Assembly (NCBI GenBank): GCA_018902385.1
Contig: JABSSW010000028.1
Coordinates: 62,001-126,000, forward strand
Length of the DNA: 64,000 nucleotides
Reading direction: 5' to 3'
Source of the DNA: Physcia stellaris
Taxonomy: Eukaryota > Ascomycota > Lecanoromycetes > Caliciales > Physciaceae
In this document: positions 20,501-32,548 of the stretch, in pieces
Layout: each line of letters opens with the position of its first letter
Position numbering within the stretch: the stretch's first letter is position 1
Position numbers and translations under genes: made by a program
Notes under the pieces: model-generated
What the model was told of the DNA's origin: nothing
What the model saw: the letters and a program-made list of their open reading frames with translations, nothing else
The model's database searches: none

Positions 20501-22196
20501 GGATTTGTGGCGGAGAGCACCAGATGAAACCCGTGTGGTCATCCTTTCGGGGGGATTGCACTTGCGATACAGGTGGCCCAGACTTATTGTTCATTACACT
20601 ATCCGCAGGTGTAAAGGGCGTTACTACGCTCGGAGTTGTGGTTTTCCTATTTGGCAGTAATCTCACAGAATCGCTTGTAGACGGGACAGTTGTATCTATT
20701 CGCATCGGTGGTCTTCGACTAAATGTCAGGTCTTTCGTAAGACTCCCTGACATACCTAAAAAGGTGTGCTCTCGTAGACCTGGTGTTGGTACCTCGGACG
20801 GATAGTCTCGTTCGATTTCTTTACCGGACGATTCAGAGTTTAGCGGCTTTGTTCTACTGAAGGGAGCAGCTATGTCATCCACATGCGGTTCGCTGGTCAT
20901 ACTAGCGTCGAGTGGCTGGAAGGGCTCGTCGCCGTGGGCATTCATCAATTCCCGATTTGAACTTCCATGGTTTTCTACATCTGTGGCCTTTGTCAAAGCC
21001 ATATGAGAGCTTTGTAAAGCTTGAGCTTCTTCTAATCGTAGCTGCTCGTCTGGAGTTGAGGGAGTGCCAGTAAATGCATTTTCAGTCCTTACAAGGTTCA
21101 TCTCTGCTCGTAACGTGCTGTTAGCCGGCGTTCGGCCGCTCGCTGCCACCTGAGCCTCGCCATCATTGAGTAAAGCTTTGTCCTGACCCTGATGTGGAGG
21201 ACCTCGTGAATAATTGCTTTGTAGTTGTTGGCCTGGCTCATCAACGGAAAGTATCCCAACATCGTCTGTTGTAAGCTGTACAGCCAGCCCTTTGGATGTT
21301 GGACTAGCATCCTTGAAAGCAGTTTGTCTTTCTTGTTCAAACTGCTGAGCAGTGTGTAGTCGCCCTTCTTGCACTTCTGATGAAGGCAGGTGTATCGTAG
21401 AAGCCGACGTTGCTATTTGTATCGTAGCAGAGCTTTGTGAAGTCGGCTGTGGTAGGATACTGGGTTCATCCGTAGGCAGTGCAATAGCTATTGAAGGCTC
21501 GGCACTTGGTGCTTCTGCGTCCAAGGCAGCTTCTGAATGAGACGTTGATGCAGCATCGATCTTAAGTTCCAAGGATGGTTCACGATGCTTAGGAACAGCA
21601 GCGTCTAATGATCCTTTGCTTTGAGCCTTGAGCTGGCTTTCTTTACTCGAATCGCCTATGGCGTCAGATTGTTCTCGAGACTGATCACGGACGTCGGCGT
21701 CGGTACCAGGCGAAGATCCACATCGTTGTGGCAATGCTGCTTGCGAACCAACATTTCCCACATGCTTGTGGCCGACTACGGCATTAAGTGGTGGATACTC
21801 TGCATTACGTGATTCTTCAAAAGGTTCAGACCTTGATTTATCCAGTCGAGGGTCATTGGCTGAAGGAGAAGAACGAAGTGTGAAGGGTGGTAAGGTTGTG
21901 GCACTGAAGGAACGACCTCTGTGATACTGTCAACCGTGTACTTCAAGATGCAGAACACCACTTGGTAGCGCATGAGCTTACTCTGCGATGTCATTTGCCT
22001 GTAGGAAGAGTTGCTCATCCTGCTCAGCATAGTTGCCTCCATATCGTGTGGTTATTCGGAATAGCTGACGAAGCTTCGAGTTGCGGCGTCGGATGCAAAT
22101 GCTAGGTCACTGCTGTTAATTGCAGGGTGAGGTGCTGTTTTGATGCCCAACTCACAAGAGGTCATTTTGCTTCGCTGCTATTGCTTCTTGGAGCAT
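17520..22196 (-). CDS. VID21: NuA4 histone acetyltransferase scaffold subunit Vid21/Eaf1 (frameshifted in this sequence)
   Basis: Exons 22196-22156, 22101-21982, 21918-18787, 18718-18558 and 18509-17520; introns of 54, 63, 68 and 48 bp; about 1480 residues. Vid21/Eaf1 is the platform subunit of the NuA4 complex in the nucleus. Marks: an N-terminal charged helix (AIAAKQNDLF...RRRNSKLRQLF), NDIAEGRSFS, RRPPMRIDT, MTTRVSSGALRHKSVSEIL, an HSA domain ([23 protein letters not shown] region), a SANT/Myb domain (WTQMEDDELRRLVREYAYNW), and a Gln-rich C-terminus. The frame breaks just before MTTRVSSG at a run of six G on the plus strand (20549-20554). Removing one base gives a continuous family match and an exon sum of 4443, divisible by three. 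Confidence 0.9.
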
Positions 22197-23037
22197 TTAT
22201 AGATTTCAAGGATTGGGCTCATTGATCGCGACCGTGGTAAATTGAGGCCTTACTCTCACGACGCATCAACACACCATAGATACGCCGAAAAATGTCAGCA
22301 ACGTAGAAGACGGGAAGATCTAGCTACACACGATATGCTAGGATCGAAGATGACTTGAAAAGGGATGGTCGTGGTCACTGCTTTTGATGAATTGCAGAAA
22401 TCGAGGTGAAGATTGCGACCGAGGGGCCCGGAAGGGGGAAGTTATGTCGGACAGAAGCTTCTCACCATTTCCGCCGGATTAATTGTCTATGTTCATGTTT
22501 TGATCTTCGAATGAGTTCTCCTCTAGATTATATACATTATTGCACGAATGCATTCAAGCTAAACACCTTTCACTCAATTGATGTCTTATCGCCGCAGAAT
22601 CACTGCACGTTAGCTGCTTTCTCTCAGCGCAACGAAAGGTCTCAGCTACAACAGGCAAAGCTTTCACCCAATGCTGCGATTGCCCAAAGATCAGGGCCCA
22701 GGAGATGAAGGAGGACGAATTTAGTTTCGAGCGTTAGGTTGAGCATGACATTTTCGTTGAAGAGGGGACCTTCAGGAGCAACCGGTAGCGGTGGGCAACC
22801 CTCCCATACTTCAACATTTGGGGAGACCTGTAGAAAGTATCTCCGTCTAGCACGTCGGATGGGACCTATTCTGGACAGCATGACAACCTTCCTCCAGCCT
22901 TGAAGCGGTACACCTTCTATGCACCAACGGTTGTATGACGTGGGACCCAAGGGAAAGAACTACTTCGATTCCGTTTTGAGCTGTCGCTTCTGTGCTGTGT
23001 TTTGAGTTTCGAATCTTTGCAACAGGACCAGCTGACC
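22197..23037. other. intergenic interval VID21/MAK11
   Basis: 841 bp between the VID21 start and the MAK11 stop on the same strand; should hold the VID21 promoter. Several short ORFs (22406-22708 plus, 22642-22950 minus) show no family resemblance. No gene supported. Confidence 0.45.
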
Positions 23038-24502
23038 TCAATAGCTATCAGTGGCTTCATTATTACCGTCCTTGAACGTAGAAACAAGTTTTGGTGGCGT
23101 CGCCTCCGGTTCTCGCATCAGAAAGGCTCCGAGACACGTAATCCTATGGCCTGTTTCGTAGGTTCCCAATAGTTTCCCAAGTTGCTTTGTTGGGATCGTT
23201 TCTGAACCGTTGACGTTGGTGCCGCTTAACATCGCTGTCACAGTTGCTGGTTCCTCCTTGCTTTCTCGAATTTCAGGGCTTGACACGACAGTATTCGCGA
23301 AGAGCTTCTCATTATCGAGAGCGAATATGCGAATGGCGCCATCACTGCTAGCAGAAATGACATAGAGGCCTCCAGCGGAGCCCTGCCTGACAGAAGTTCC
23401 GAGAATCTGAAAGTCTTTGATCCGACTTTTGGGCCCTTCCACTACCAATTGGCCTACTGGTTCAAGGGTTGGGATAGTAAATGTGCTGTTTGCATCACTG
23501 ATGTCTTTTCTGGAGCTTTGAGATGATAAGTATAGTAGAATCCGGCCGTCTTCCGTTGATACAGCTATCAATTCTCTCTCTGTGCCAGGAGGACCGGGTA
23601 CATCGACGTAGCGGATCTGATGCAACTTCGTCACGGGCGATGGATGTATGCGAGCCTTTGGTATAGAGTCCTAAAGCTCCGTCAATTTTTGATACGGGTA
23701 CCAATCTTCGAAGGTAATACCAAGCCAAACAACAGCGCACCCCTCTCAAACATTACCAGATATTCTTCTCCTGCCCCATTCCATTCGACCTTCCGCCCTT
23801 CTCCACATCCCCATTTCCCTTCTCCAATCCCCCGTAACAGACTCTTTTCAAAATTGAGCACTCCAGCCTTCTTGCCGGTCACTAAATTCCACAACCTCAT
23901 GCAGTTTTCACCCTTTCCTACGCTGATCATAAGCTTCATGCTTGGATGGATTGCGATATCATTGATGCCAGCCGGGGTTGCTCCTAATGGTGCAGTATCA
24001 CCACTTGGACGTCCATGTGCTTTAGGTATTGGAGATTTGATACTGGAAAGCACAGTCCAGTCTCTTGTGCGGATGATCGCTATGGTGTTATCATCCGCTG
24101 CAGACAAAAGCTTAGACCGGGAAGGAAATGACAAGGCATTGATACCAGAATTATGATGTAAGAGAGACCCGAGCTCACGATTACTTGGATTCTGGGAGGT
24201 TGGATTGCCGACGCCTATAGGATGGAATTTTTCATTGTGGGGGCGAGTTGGCGGCGACGAAGCTATGTGATAGAGATTGATTTTCTCGTCTGAGCCGCCA
24301 CTCGCGAGTATTATTTTTTGCTGTTCAGATGCGGTAGGAGAAGGTGAGGGGGAGAAAGCGTAAGGCATCTTACCGCAGAAGTGTGTGCCTCGAACAGGAA
24401 GTTATCGAGGAACCCTATATCCGACGACCCCGACACGGTAGCAACAACACCATGTAAAACTTTGTCATAAGTACCCACAATGATCTGGATATTTGCGCAC
24501 AT
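23038..24502 (-). CDS. MAK11: 60S-biogenesis WD40 protein Mak11 (frameshifted in this sequence)
   Basis: Exons 24502-23721 and 23670-23038; a 50-bp intron (GTATTA..TTTAG); about 471 residues. Mak11 (human PAK1IP1) acts in nucleolar/nuclear 60S subunit assembly. Family marks: IIVGTYDKVLHGVVAT at the N-terminus, FEAHTSAVRCLTLSP, ILASGGSDEKINLYHI, NDIAIHPSMKLMISVGK, MRLWNLVTGKKAGVLNF, VTKLHQIRYV and AVSTEDGRILLY. The frame breaks between CLTLSP and ASGGSDE at a run of five G on the plus strand (24348-24352). One added base restores the match and makes exon 1 a multiple of three, consistent with the phase-0 intron. It is divergent with eIF2-gamma. Confidence 0.9.
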
Positions 24503-24866
24503 GGCTTTCGTTATTGTTAGGAAGACCTGGTGTATCGTGAAACCCTACAGGGTGGGGGTAATAAAAGGCGAATCGATGATACCTTACTTTACTCGTAGAT
24601 GTTTTCAATTATCTACTAGTTCTAGTGGTAAAGGATTACCGGCAAGACTCAGCCGCCCGAGGGAGTCAAAATACATGTACCTTACGAGTAGGTACGTATA
24701 GCGAGCTTATTTAGTAGGCACTAGGTACCTTCAACGAACTCCGACCCCCGACGTTGAGTATCTTGCGGTTGTGCTGAGTCATATAGCGAATACACTATCG
24801 GTACATCAGGAGGATCTGGAAATAACCAACACTCTGCACTTCTTGCCTACTCGACGCCAAACAGTC
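24503..24866. promoter_or_regulatory. divergent promoter interval MAK11 / eIF2-gamma
   Basis: 364 bp between divergent starts. Contains ATGTACCTTACGAGTAGGTA (from about 24675) and TAGGTACCTT (from about 24724), members of the GTACCTTA/TAAGGTAC motif set seen elsewhere in the window. Regulatory role is inferred from position only. Confidence 0.4.
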
Positions 24867-26534
24867 ATGGATACTAACGGTGACTTGCCGTCGGACGAAG
24901 AGTCTTTGCCTGGATCCCCGGCTTTCGAAGCGGCGAACGAACTTGAAAATGCAATCGATGATGAGGAAGATTTGCTTGCAAAACCCAAATCTGCTCTCAA
25001 GTTGACTCCTGAGATTAAGGCACCAGAGCTGCCAGAACAGCCTGATCCGAAGGATCTCGACACCGCTTCATTGACACCGCTTTCACCAGAAATCATTGCA
25101 CGACAAGCTACCATCAACATCGGTACCATTGGGCATGTCGCTCATGGGAAGTCAACGGTAGTCAAGGCTATATCTGGCGTTCAGACTGTAAGATTTAAAA
25201 ACGAGCTTGAGAGAAACATCACAATCAAACTTGGTTATGCCAACGCAAAGGTGTACAAATGCGACAACGAAGATTGTCCGCGGCCGGGATGCTATCGAAG
25301 CTTCAAAAGTGAGAAAGAAGTGGATCCTCCGTGTGAGAGAAACGGTTGTGAAGGTCGCTATCGATTATTAAGACATGTCTCGTGTGTATCAAGTACCGTA
25401 TTGCAACAGTTGATGCAGCTAATGCCCGAGTAGCTTCGTCGACTGCCCCGGCCACGATATTCTCATGAGTACGATGCTTTCAGGGGCCGCAGTTATGGAT
25501 GCAGCGCTTCTACTGATTGCGGGAAATGAGACATGTCCACAACCCCAGACCTCCGAGCACCTCGCGGCAATCGAGATCATGAAACTGAATCACATAATCA
25601 TATTACAGAACAAGGTCGACCTGATGCGCGAAGATGGCGCCGAACAACACTACCAGTCCATTCTAAATTTCATACGAGGGACCGTGGCAGACGGCTCTCC
25701 CATCATCCCAATATCGGCACAGTTAAAGTACAATATCGATGCCATCAACGAATACCTCGTTACGAAGATTCCCGTCCCAGTACGGGATTTCAGCGCTGCA
25801 CCTCATATGATCATTATCCGCTCTTTTGATGTAAACAAACCGGGAGCAGAGATTGAAGACCTCAAAGGTGGTGTCGCCGGCGGCAGTATCCTGACTGGTG
25901 TGCTCAAACTTGGCGATGAAATCGAGATTCGCCCGGGCTTGGTCACTAAGGATGATCAAGGGAAGATAAAGTGCAGGCCAATCTTTAGCAGGGTAGTTTC
26001 CCTCTTTGCCGAGCATAACGACCTGAAATTTGCCGTACCTGGAGGTCTTATAGGTGTTGGGACAAGGGTGGATCCAACATTATGTCGTGCAGATCGCTTG
26101 GTTGGGTTCGTTCTCGGTTTAAAGGGAAGACTTCCGGATATCTATACGGAACTCGAAGTCAACTTTTTCTTGTTACGCCGCCTACTCGGTGTGAAGACGG
26201 CCGACGGCAAGCAAGCCAAAGTAGCCAAACTAGCCAAAAATGAGATTCTAATGGTCAACATCGGATCAACAGCCACAGGTGCGAAAGTTATGGGAGTTAA
26301 GGCAGATGCCGCCAAACTCAGTTTGACGAGCCCTGCTTGCACCCAGATCGGGGAGAAGATTGCTTTGAGCAGACGAATCGACAAACATTGGCGACTTATT
26401 GGATGGGCTAACATCGTTGCGTGAGTCCTCCAAAATCACTATCGGTGTTTTCGTTCCTAAGCACACTAATGTGTGAGATCCACGTGGCTGACGCTTCACG
26501 TAGTGGAAATACCCTAGAGCCCAGCGTCGACTGA
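24867..26534 (+). CDS. GCD11: translation initiation factor eIF2 subunit gamma
   Basis: Exons 24867-25381, 25434-26420 and 26504-26534; introns of 52 bp (GTGTGT..GTAG) and 83 bp (GTGAGT..GTAG); 510 residues. It is the GTPase subunit of eIF2, which carries initiator Met-tRNA to the 40S subunit. G-domain motifs: G1 [10 protein letters not shown]3 [10 protein letters not shown] (split by intron 1), G4 NKVDL and SAQ. A zinc-knuckle-like set (CDNEDC, PGC, CERNGC) precedes G3, as in the family. Domains II and III follow ([30 protein letters not shown]). The last exon supplies GNTLEPSVD, a common gamma ending; without the last intron the protein would stop at VA. The chosen ATG gives an acidic N-terminal extension. 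Confidence 0.95.
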
Positions 26535-27412
26535 AGGACGGGTCCTGTACACTGTTTTCCTCTATCGCGGAGCCAGTAGCATCGTCAAATGCAACAAGCA
26601 TCACAGACTGTACGGGTTGTTTGATAATCGAAGGTGTTTACAGGGATTCCAATCCTCACACCGAAAAATCTTTTGATTTTGTGTGTGAGCCTGAAGGGAA
26701 AAAAACACCTTTCGAATTGGGCAGCCTTCAGTCTCCCATCACATTCACCATTGACTGCAACAATGCCTACCCTTCCAGGCGAAAAGCTTCGAACGAGCCA
26801 AATCGAGTCTGGCAGCGATACTACCTACAAAGCGAAAGATCGCTCCATTCATGCCTATTATCAAAGACGAGGTGATTTTTCGTTAGGCAGATGTTCATCA
26901 GGAAGTGAATGTGCACGAAGCCGATCTTTGAACTTTGTGCTCAGGGGCAGCTTCCAATGCAGATGAAAATATCAAAGCCTTCTCAGATTGAATGTAGTCA
27001 AGAAATCTTCAACTTAATGCGCCAAAGTACCTTAAGCTACATGTACCTTAAAGTAAGGTACTTACTTTACCTTACAGTACCTCAGCTCGCTCAGGTACCA
27101 AGGCTTGTAACTAAACCTTGGCGATTAGCTACGCCGGGACACCGGGCCGAACGGCAACATCGCAATCACTTTCTTCACCTCAGGAGACCTTGAGCTCAGT
27201 TACACGACACCTTGCCCTTCATAGTATCACTCTCACCTAGAATCCCTCTTCCTCTACCTTCCTCATTCCTTGTGATACTACATCCGATCAGTCACTCCTT
27301 TTCACGCAGTCTGTCGCCCTCAATCATTGACCTGCTCATCTTCCCTTCTTCCACCTCTGGGTCTGACGGATGAGCACTGCATAAGATCATCCTATCTCAG
27401 TTACACCCCACC
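26535..27412. promoter_or_regulatory. promoter interval upstream of clathrin heavy chain
   Basis: 878 bp between two plus-strand genes. At 27026-27100 there is a dense cluster of GTACCTTA/TAAGGTAC motifs, including a perfect 8-bp-arm palindrome at 27043-27061. From about 27215 to the start codon the plus strand is pyrimidine-rich (CT-rich leader), common before strongly expressed fungal genes. Short ORFs at 26621-27193 have no family resemblance. Confidence 0.5.
27043..27061. repeat. palindromic GTACCTTA-AAG-TAAGGTAC element
   Basis: Perfect 8-bp arms around a 3-nt spacer within a cluster of related AAGTACCTTAAG, ACTTTACCTTACAGTACC and GGTACCAAGG copies at 27026-27103, about 350 bp upstream of the clathrin ATG. 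Confidence 0.8.
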
Positions 27413-30400
27413 ATGGCGGCGCTTCCGATCAAGTTCCAGGAGCTCATACAGCTCACCCAAGTTGGCATTGAGCCATCCTCCATAGGCTTCAATTCCTGCA
27501 CATTAGAGTCGGACAGTTTCATCTGTGTCCGCCAAAAGATTAACGAAGAAGCCACACCAGAGGTTATCATTATAAATCTTAAGAACAACAATGACCTTAT
27601 TAGGAGGCCGATCAAGGCCGATAGTGCCCTCATGCACTGGACCAGACAAGTCATTGCGCTCAAGGCAAACCAGCGAACACTGCAGATCTTCGACCTCGGG
27701 CAAAAGCTTAAGTTGCAATCGGCCACAATGAATGAAGATATTGTATTCTGGAAATGGATCAGTGCAGACAGCTTGGGATTGGTCACCGATACATCTGTAT
27801 ACCACTGGAATGCGTTTGGCACTTCCACTTCTCCCATCAAGGTCTTCGAGCGGACTTCCAATCTCTCAGTAAGTATTTAGTGGAAGTAGCGGCGATTGTT
27901 GCTAAGGTACTCGAACCTAGGGTTGCCAAATCATCAACTATCGAGTGAACGAGGATGATCGGTGGATGGCCGTGGTGGGCATCTCCCAACAGCAAGGGCG
28001 TGTCGTTGGGGCCATGCAGCTTTACTCGCGTGAACGCCGTATTAGTCAGGCCATCGAAGCTCATGCCGCAGCTTTCGGCACAGTCCGTCTCGATAAAGCT
28101 CCTGCCGATACTCGTGTCTTCACCTTCGCTGTGCGGACAGCTACTGGGGCAAAGCTACATGTGGTCGAAATTGATCATGAACCGAGCAATCCGTCGTTCT
28201 CAAAGAAGGCTGTGGATGTGTACTTTCCTCCAGAAGCAACAAACGACTTCCCGGTGGCCATGCAAGTATCCCAGCGTTACAGCGTCATCTATCTTGTGAC
28301 CAAATACGGATTCATTCACCTTTACGACTTAGAAACAGCTACATGTATTTTCATGAACCGCATCTCAAGCGAAACCATTTTCACGACTTCAGTCGATTCG
28401 AATTCAGCTGGAATCGTTGGCGTGAATCGAAAAGGGCAGGTACTATCAGTCAGTGTCGATGATAATAATATCATACCATACCTTCTGCAGAACCCCGCCA
28501 ATGGGCCTCTCGCTCTGAAGCTTGCCTCAAGGGCTGGCCTCCCAGGTGCAGACAACCTTTATCAACAACAATTTGAGCAGCTTTGCGCTCAAGGCAGCTA
28601 TGATCAAGCCGCTACAGTTGCTGCCAATTCTCCTCGAGGGTTTCTGCGCACACCACAGACCATTGAGCGATTTAGGCAAGCCCCCCAGGTCCAAGGGCAA
28701 TTATCCACAATCTTACAATACTTTGGCATTTTGTTGGACAAAGGCCCTCTGAACCGGATCGAGAGTATCGAATTGGTGAAGCCCGTCCTTGCACAAAATC
28801 GAAAGCATCTACTCGAAAAATGGTTGGGGGAGAACAAACTGGAATGCTCCGAAGAGTTGGGGGATATCGTCCGAATGCACGATGTGCAGCTAGCACTAAC
28901 AATCTATCTGCGGGCTAACATCCCTCAGAAAGTGATCGCCGGCTATGCAGAAACGGGTCAGTTCGACAAAATACTCCCATACGCCAAGCAAAACGGATAC
29001 CAGCCGGATTTTGCTCAGCTACTACAGCATATTGTGCGAGTGAACCCAGGAAAAGGTGCTGAATTTGCTACGGCTCTCGCCAATGAAGAAGGCGGACCCC
29101 TTGTAGACATAGATCGTGTTGTCGATGTCTTCCAGTCTCAGAATATGGTTCAAGAGGCCACAGCGTTCCTTCTAGATGCTCTCAAGGAGAACAAGCCAGA
29201 ACAGAGCCATCTACAAACGCGTCTTTTGGAGATGAACTTGGTCAACGCGCCTCAGGTAGCGGATGCGATTCTAGGCAATAACATGTTCTCGTATTTCGAT
29301 AAAGCTAGGATCGCTCAGCTTTGCGAAAACGCTCAGTTGTACCAACGAGCTTTGGAGCATTCGGATGACCCGGCAGCAATCAAACGCAACATTGTCCGAA
29401 CTGATAAGCTTAATCCCGAATGGCTGATCAACTATTTTGGTCGCATGTCTCTTGAGCAATCCCTGGAGTGCCTCAATGAGATGCTTAAAGTCAACATCCG
29501 TCAAAACCTACAAGCAGTGGTTCAAATTGCTACTAAGTACTCTGACTTGTTGGGCCCTAGCAAGTTGGTGGAGCTATTTGAGAGATACCGAACAGCGGAA
29601 GGCTTGTACTATTATTTGGGCAGCATCGTCAACCTCAGCCAAGACGCCGACGTTGTGTTCAAGTATATTGAAGCAGCAACTCGAATGCAACAGTTCACTG
29701 AGGTGCAGCGCATCTGTCGCGAGAGTGAACACTACAACGCAGAGAAAGTCAAGAATTTTTTGAAGGAAGCAAAATTACCCGATCAATTGCCACTCATTAT
29801 CGTCTGTGATCGATTCGATTTTGTCCACGATTTGATTCTTTATCTCTACCAGAATCAACAGTTCAAATCCATCGAGGTGTACGTCCAGCAAGTCAATCCA
29901 GCCAAGACGCCTTTCGTCATCGGGGCCTTACTGGACGTTGACTGCGATGAGACGGTTATCAAGAATTTACTTCAAACCGCTGATCCGGCACGGATCCCTA
30001 TCGACGGGCTTGTCTCTGAAGTAGAGTCACGTAACCGCCTGAAGCTACTTTTGCCTTTCCTCGAGGCTACTCTTGCAAGCGGAAACCAACAACAGGCTGT
30101 CTATAATGCCCTGGCCAAAATATACATTGACAGCAACAATAACCCGGAGAAATTCCTCAGAGAGAATGATATGTATGATACCCTTACTGTCGGAAAGTAC
30201 TGCGAGAAGCGTGATCCTAATCTGGCGGTCGTTGCGTACCGAAAGGGGTGCAATGATCTTGAGCTCATCAATATCACTAATGAGAACTCAATGTACAAGG
30301 CACAAGCACGATATCTACTTGAAAGAGCCGATCTCGAGATCTGGGCTTTTGTACTGAACAGCAATAATATGCACCGAAGATCATTGATCGACCAAGTCAC

Positions 30401-32548
30401 CTCGACCGCCGTGCCCGAGTCTACAGAGCCGGAAAAGGTGTCAGTTGCAGTCAAGGCATTTCTGACCGCAGATCTACCAGCCGAGCTCATTGAACTCCTC
30501 GAAAAGATTATACTCGAGCCGTCTCCGTTCAGCGATAATGGCAGCCTCCAGAATCTACTCATGCTTACCGCGGCAAAAGCGGACAAAGGCCGCGTTATGG
30601 ATTACATCAATCAGCTCTCTGCTTATAATGGTGAAGAGATTGCGTCGATGTGCATCTCAGTTGGTCTCTTCGAGGAAGCCTTTGAGATCTATAAGAAACA
30701 AGATCAGCACCTTGAGGCCGCTAATGTGTTGGTCGAGCATGTCGTCAGTATAGATCGCGCACAAGAATACGCCGAGCGAGTGGAACTTCCTGAGGTCTGG
30801 AGCAAGGTTGCTAAAGCACAGCTGGATGGCCTCCGTATTAGTGATTCCATTGAATCCTACATTCGTGCTGGGGACGCCGGCAATCACAATGAAGTCATCG
30901 ATATAGCTACTCATGCTGGCAAAGATGAAGAGCTCATTAAGTATTTGCGGATGGCCCGGAACACCCAACGGGAGCCAGCCATCGACACTGCGCTTGCCTT
31001 CAGTTATGCACGTACGGGCCAGCTCAGCGAACTCGAGGACTTTCTCCACTCATCCAACGTCGCAGACATCGAAAACTCTGGGGACAAGGCTTATGAAGAG
31101 GGCTATCATCAAGCCGCAAAGATATTCTTCACAAACATTTCCAATTGGGCCAAGCTTGCAACCACTCTTGTGCATCTAGAAGACTATCAGTCTGCTGTCG
31201 AGTGTGCTCGGAAAGCCAATAGCATCAAGGTTTGGAAACAAGTCAACGAAGCCTGCGTTGCTAAGAAAGAGTTTCGACTCGCTCAAATATGTGGGCTCAA
31301 TCTCATCGTGCACGCCGAGGAGCTCCAAGATCTTGTCCGGCAATATGAACGTAACGGGTACAACGAAGAGCTTATATCTCTCCTTGAGGCCGGCCTAGGG
31401 CTTGAGAGGGCTCACATGGGTATGTTTACAGAGCTTGGGATTGCGCTTTCGAAATTTCACCCAGAGCGCGTCATGGAACATCTCAAGCTTTTTGGTCAAG
31501 GATCAATATTCCCAAGATGATCCGTGCTTGCGAAGACGCGCATCTCTGGCCCGAGGTGGTATTCCTGTACCAACACTACGACGAATGGGATAATGCAGCT
31601 CTTGCGATGATGGAGCGCGCTTCCAAGGCATGGGAGCATCATCAGTTCAAAGACATCATCGTCAAGGTTGCTAATCTGGAAATCTACTATCGAGCTTTAG
31701 GCTTTTACCTTCAAGAGCAACCCCTCTTACTTACTGATCTCCTTCAGGTTTTAACCGCCCGCATCGACGTCAACCGGGTGGTTAGGATGTTCGAAAAGTC
31801 GGATAATATTCCTCTCATCAAGCCCTTCCTACTCAATGTCCAGGCACAGAACAAAAAGGCTGTCAACAACGCGATTAATGACCTTCTGATTGAAGAGGAA
31901 GACCACAAGACACTACGCGATTCCGTGGAAAATTATGACAATTACGATGCCGTCGAATTGGCTTCGCGCTTAGAAAAGCACGAACTCGTCTTTTTCCGGC
32001 AAATTGCCGCTGGTATCTACCGTAAGAACAAACGCTGGGAGAAGTCGATTGCTTTGTCAAAACAAGACAAGCTCTTCAAGGACGCCATCGAGACCTCAGC
32101 GATATCTACTAAGGCCGACGTAGTAGAGAGCCTGCTCAGATACGTACGTACATCCTTGTCTCCTTCCGATCTTTAGGCGGCACTGCTAACACTATCTTCA
32201 CAGTTCGTTGACATTGGTAGCCGGGAGTGTTTCGTCGGCATGCTTTATGCGTGTTATGATTTGATTCGCCTTGAGGTAGTAATGGAATTAGCTTGGCGCA
32301 ACGGCCTCACGGACTTCACTATGCCGTTCATGATCAATTACATGAGCCAGCAGGCATCTGCAATCGAGATCTTGAAGAAAGACAACGAGGAGCGGAAAGC
32401 GAAGGAGGTGAAAGAGCAGAAAGAAGACGACAACACACCAATCCTAGGCGGGTCACGGTTAATGCTCACGCAAGGGTCATCCAGTCCTATGCCTTACGCG
32501 CAAACCAATGGATTTCCTGCGCAGCCCACTGGCTACCGCGGCTTCTAA
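27413..32548 (+). CDS. CHC1: clathrin heavy chain (frameshifted in this sequence)
   Basis: Exons 27413-27868, 27921-32143 and 32204-32548; introns of 52 and 60 bp; about 1674 residues, matching the usual ~1675. The clathrin heavy chain forms the triskelion legs of coated vesicles at the Golgi, endosomes and plasma membrane. It has the N-terminal seven-bladed domain (residues 1-330, start MAALPIKFQELIQL), then the alpha-solenoid of CHCR repeats to about residue 1570, with the trimerisation region and a Gln/Pro/Gly-rich tail. At a run of five T (31489-31493) the frame breaks inside the invariant ...MEHLKLF-WSRINIPKMIRACE segment; one more T restores it and makes the coding length 5025. The reading frame is otherwise open and fully conserved, so I treat it as a functional gene. 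Confidence 0.95.
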
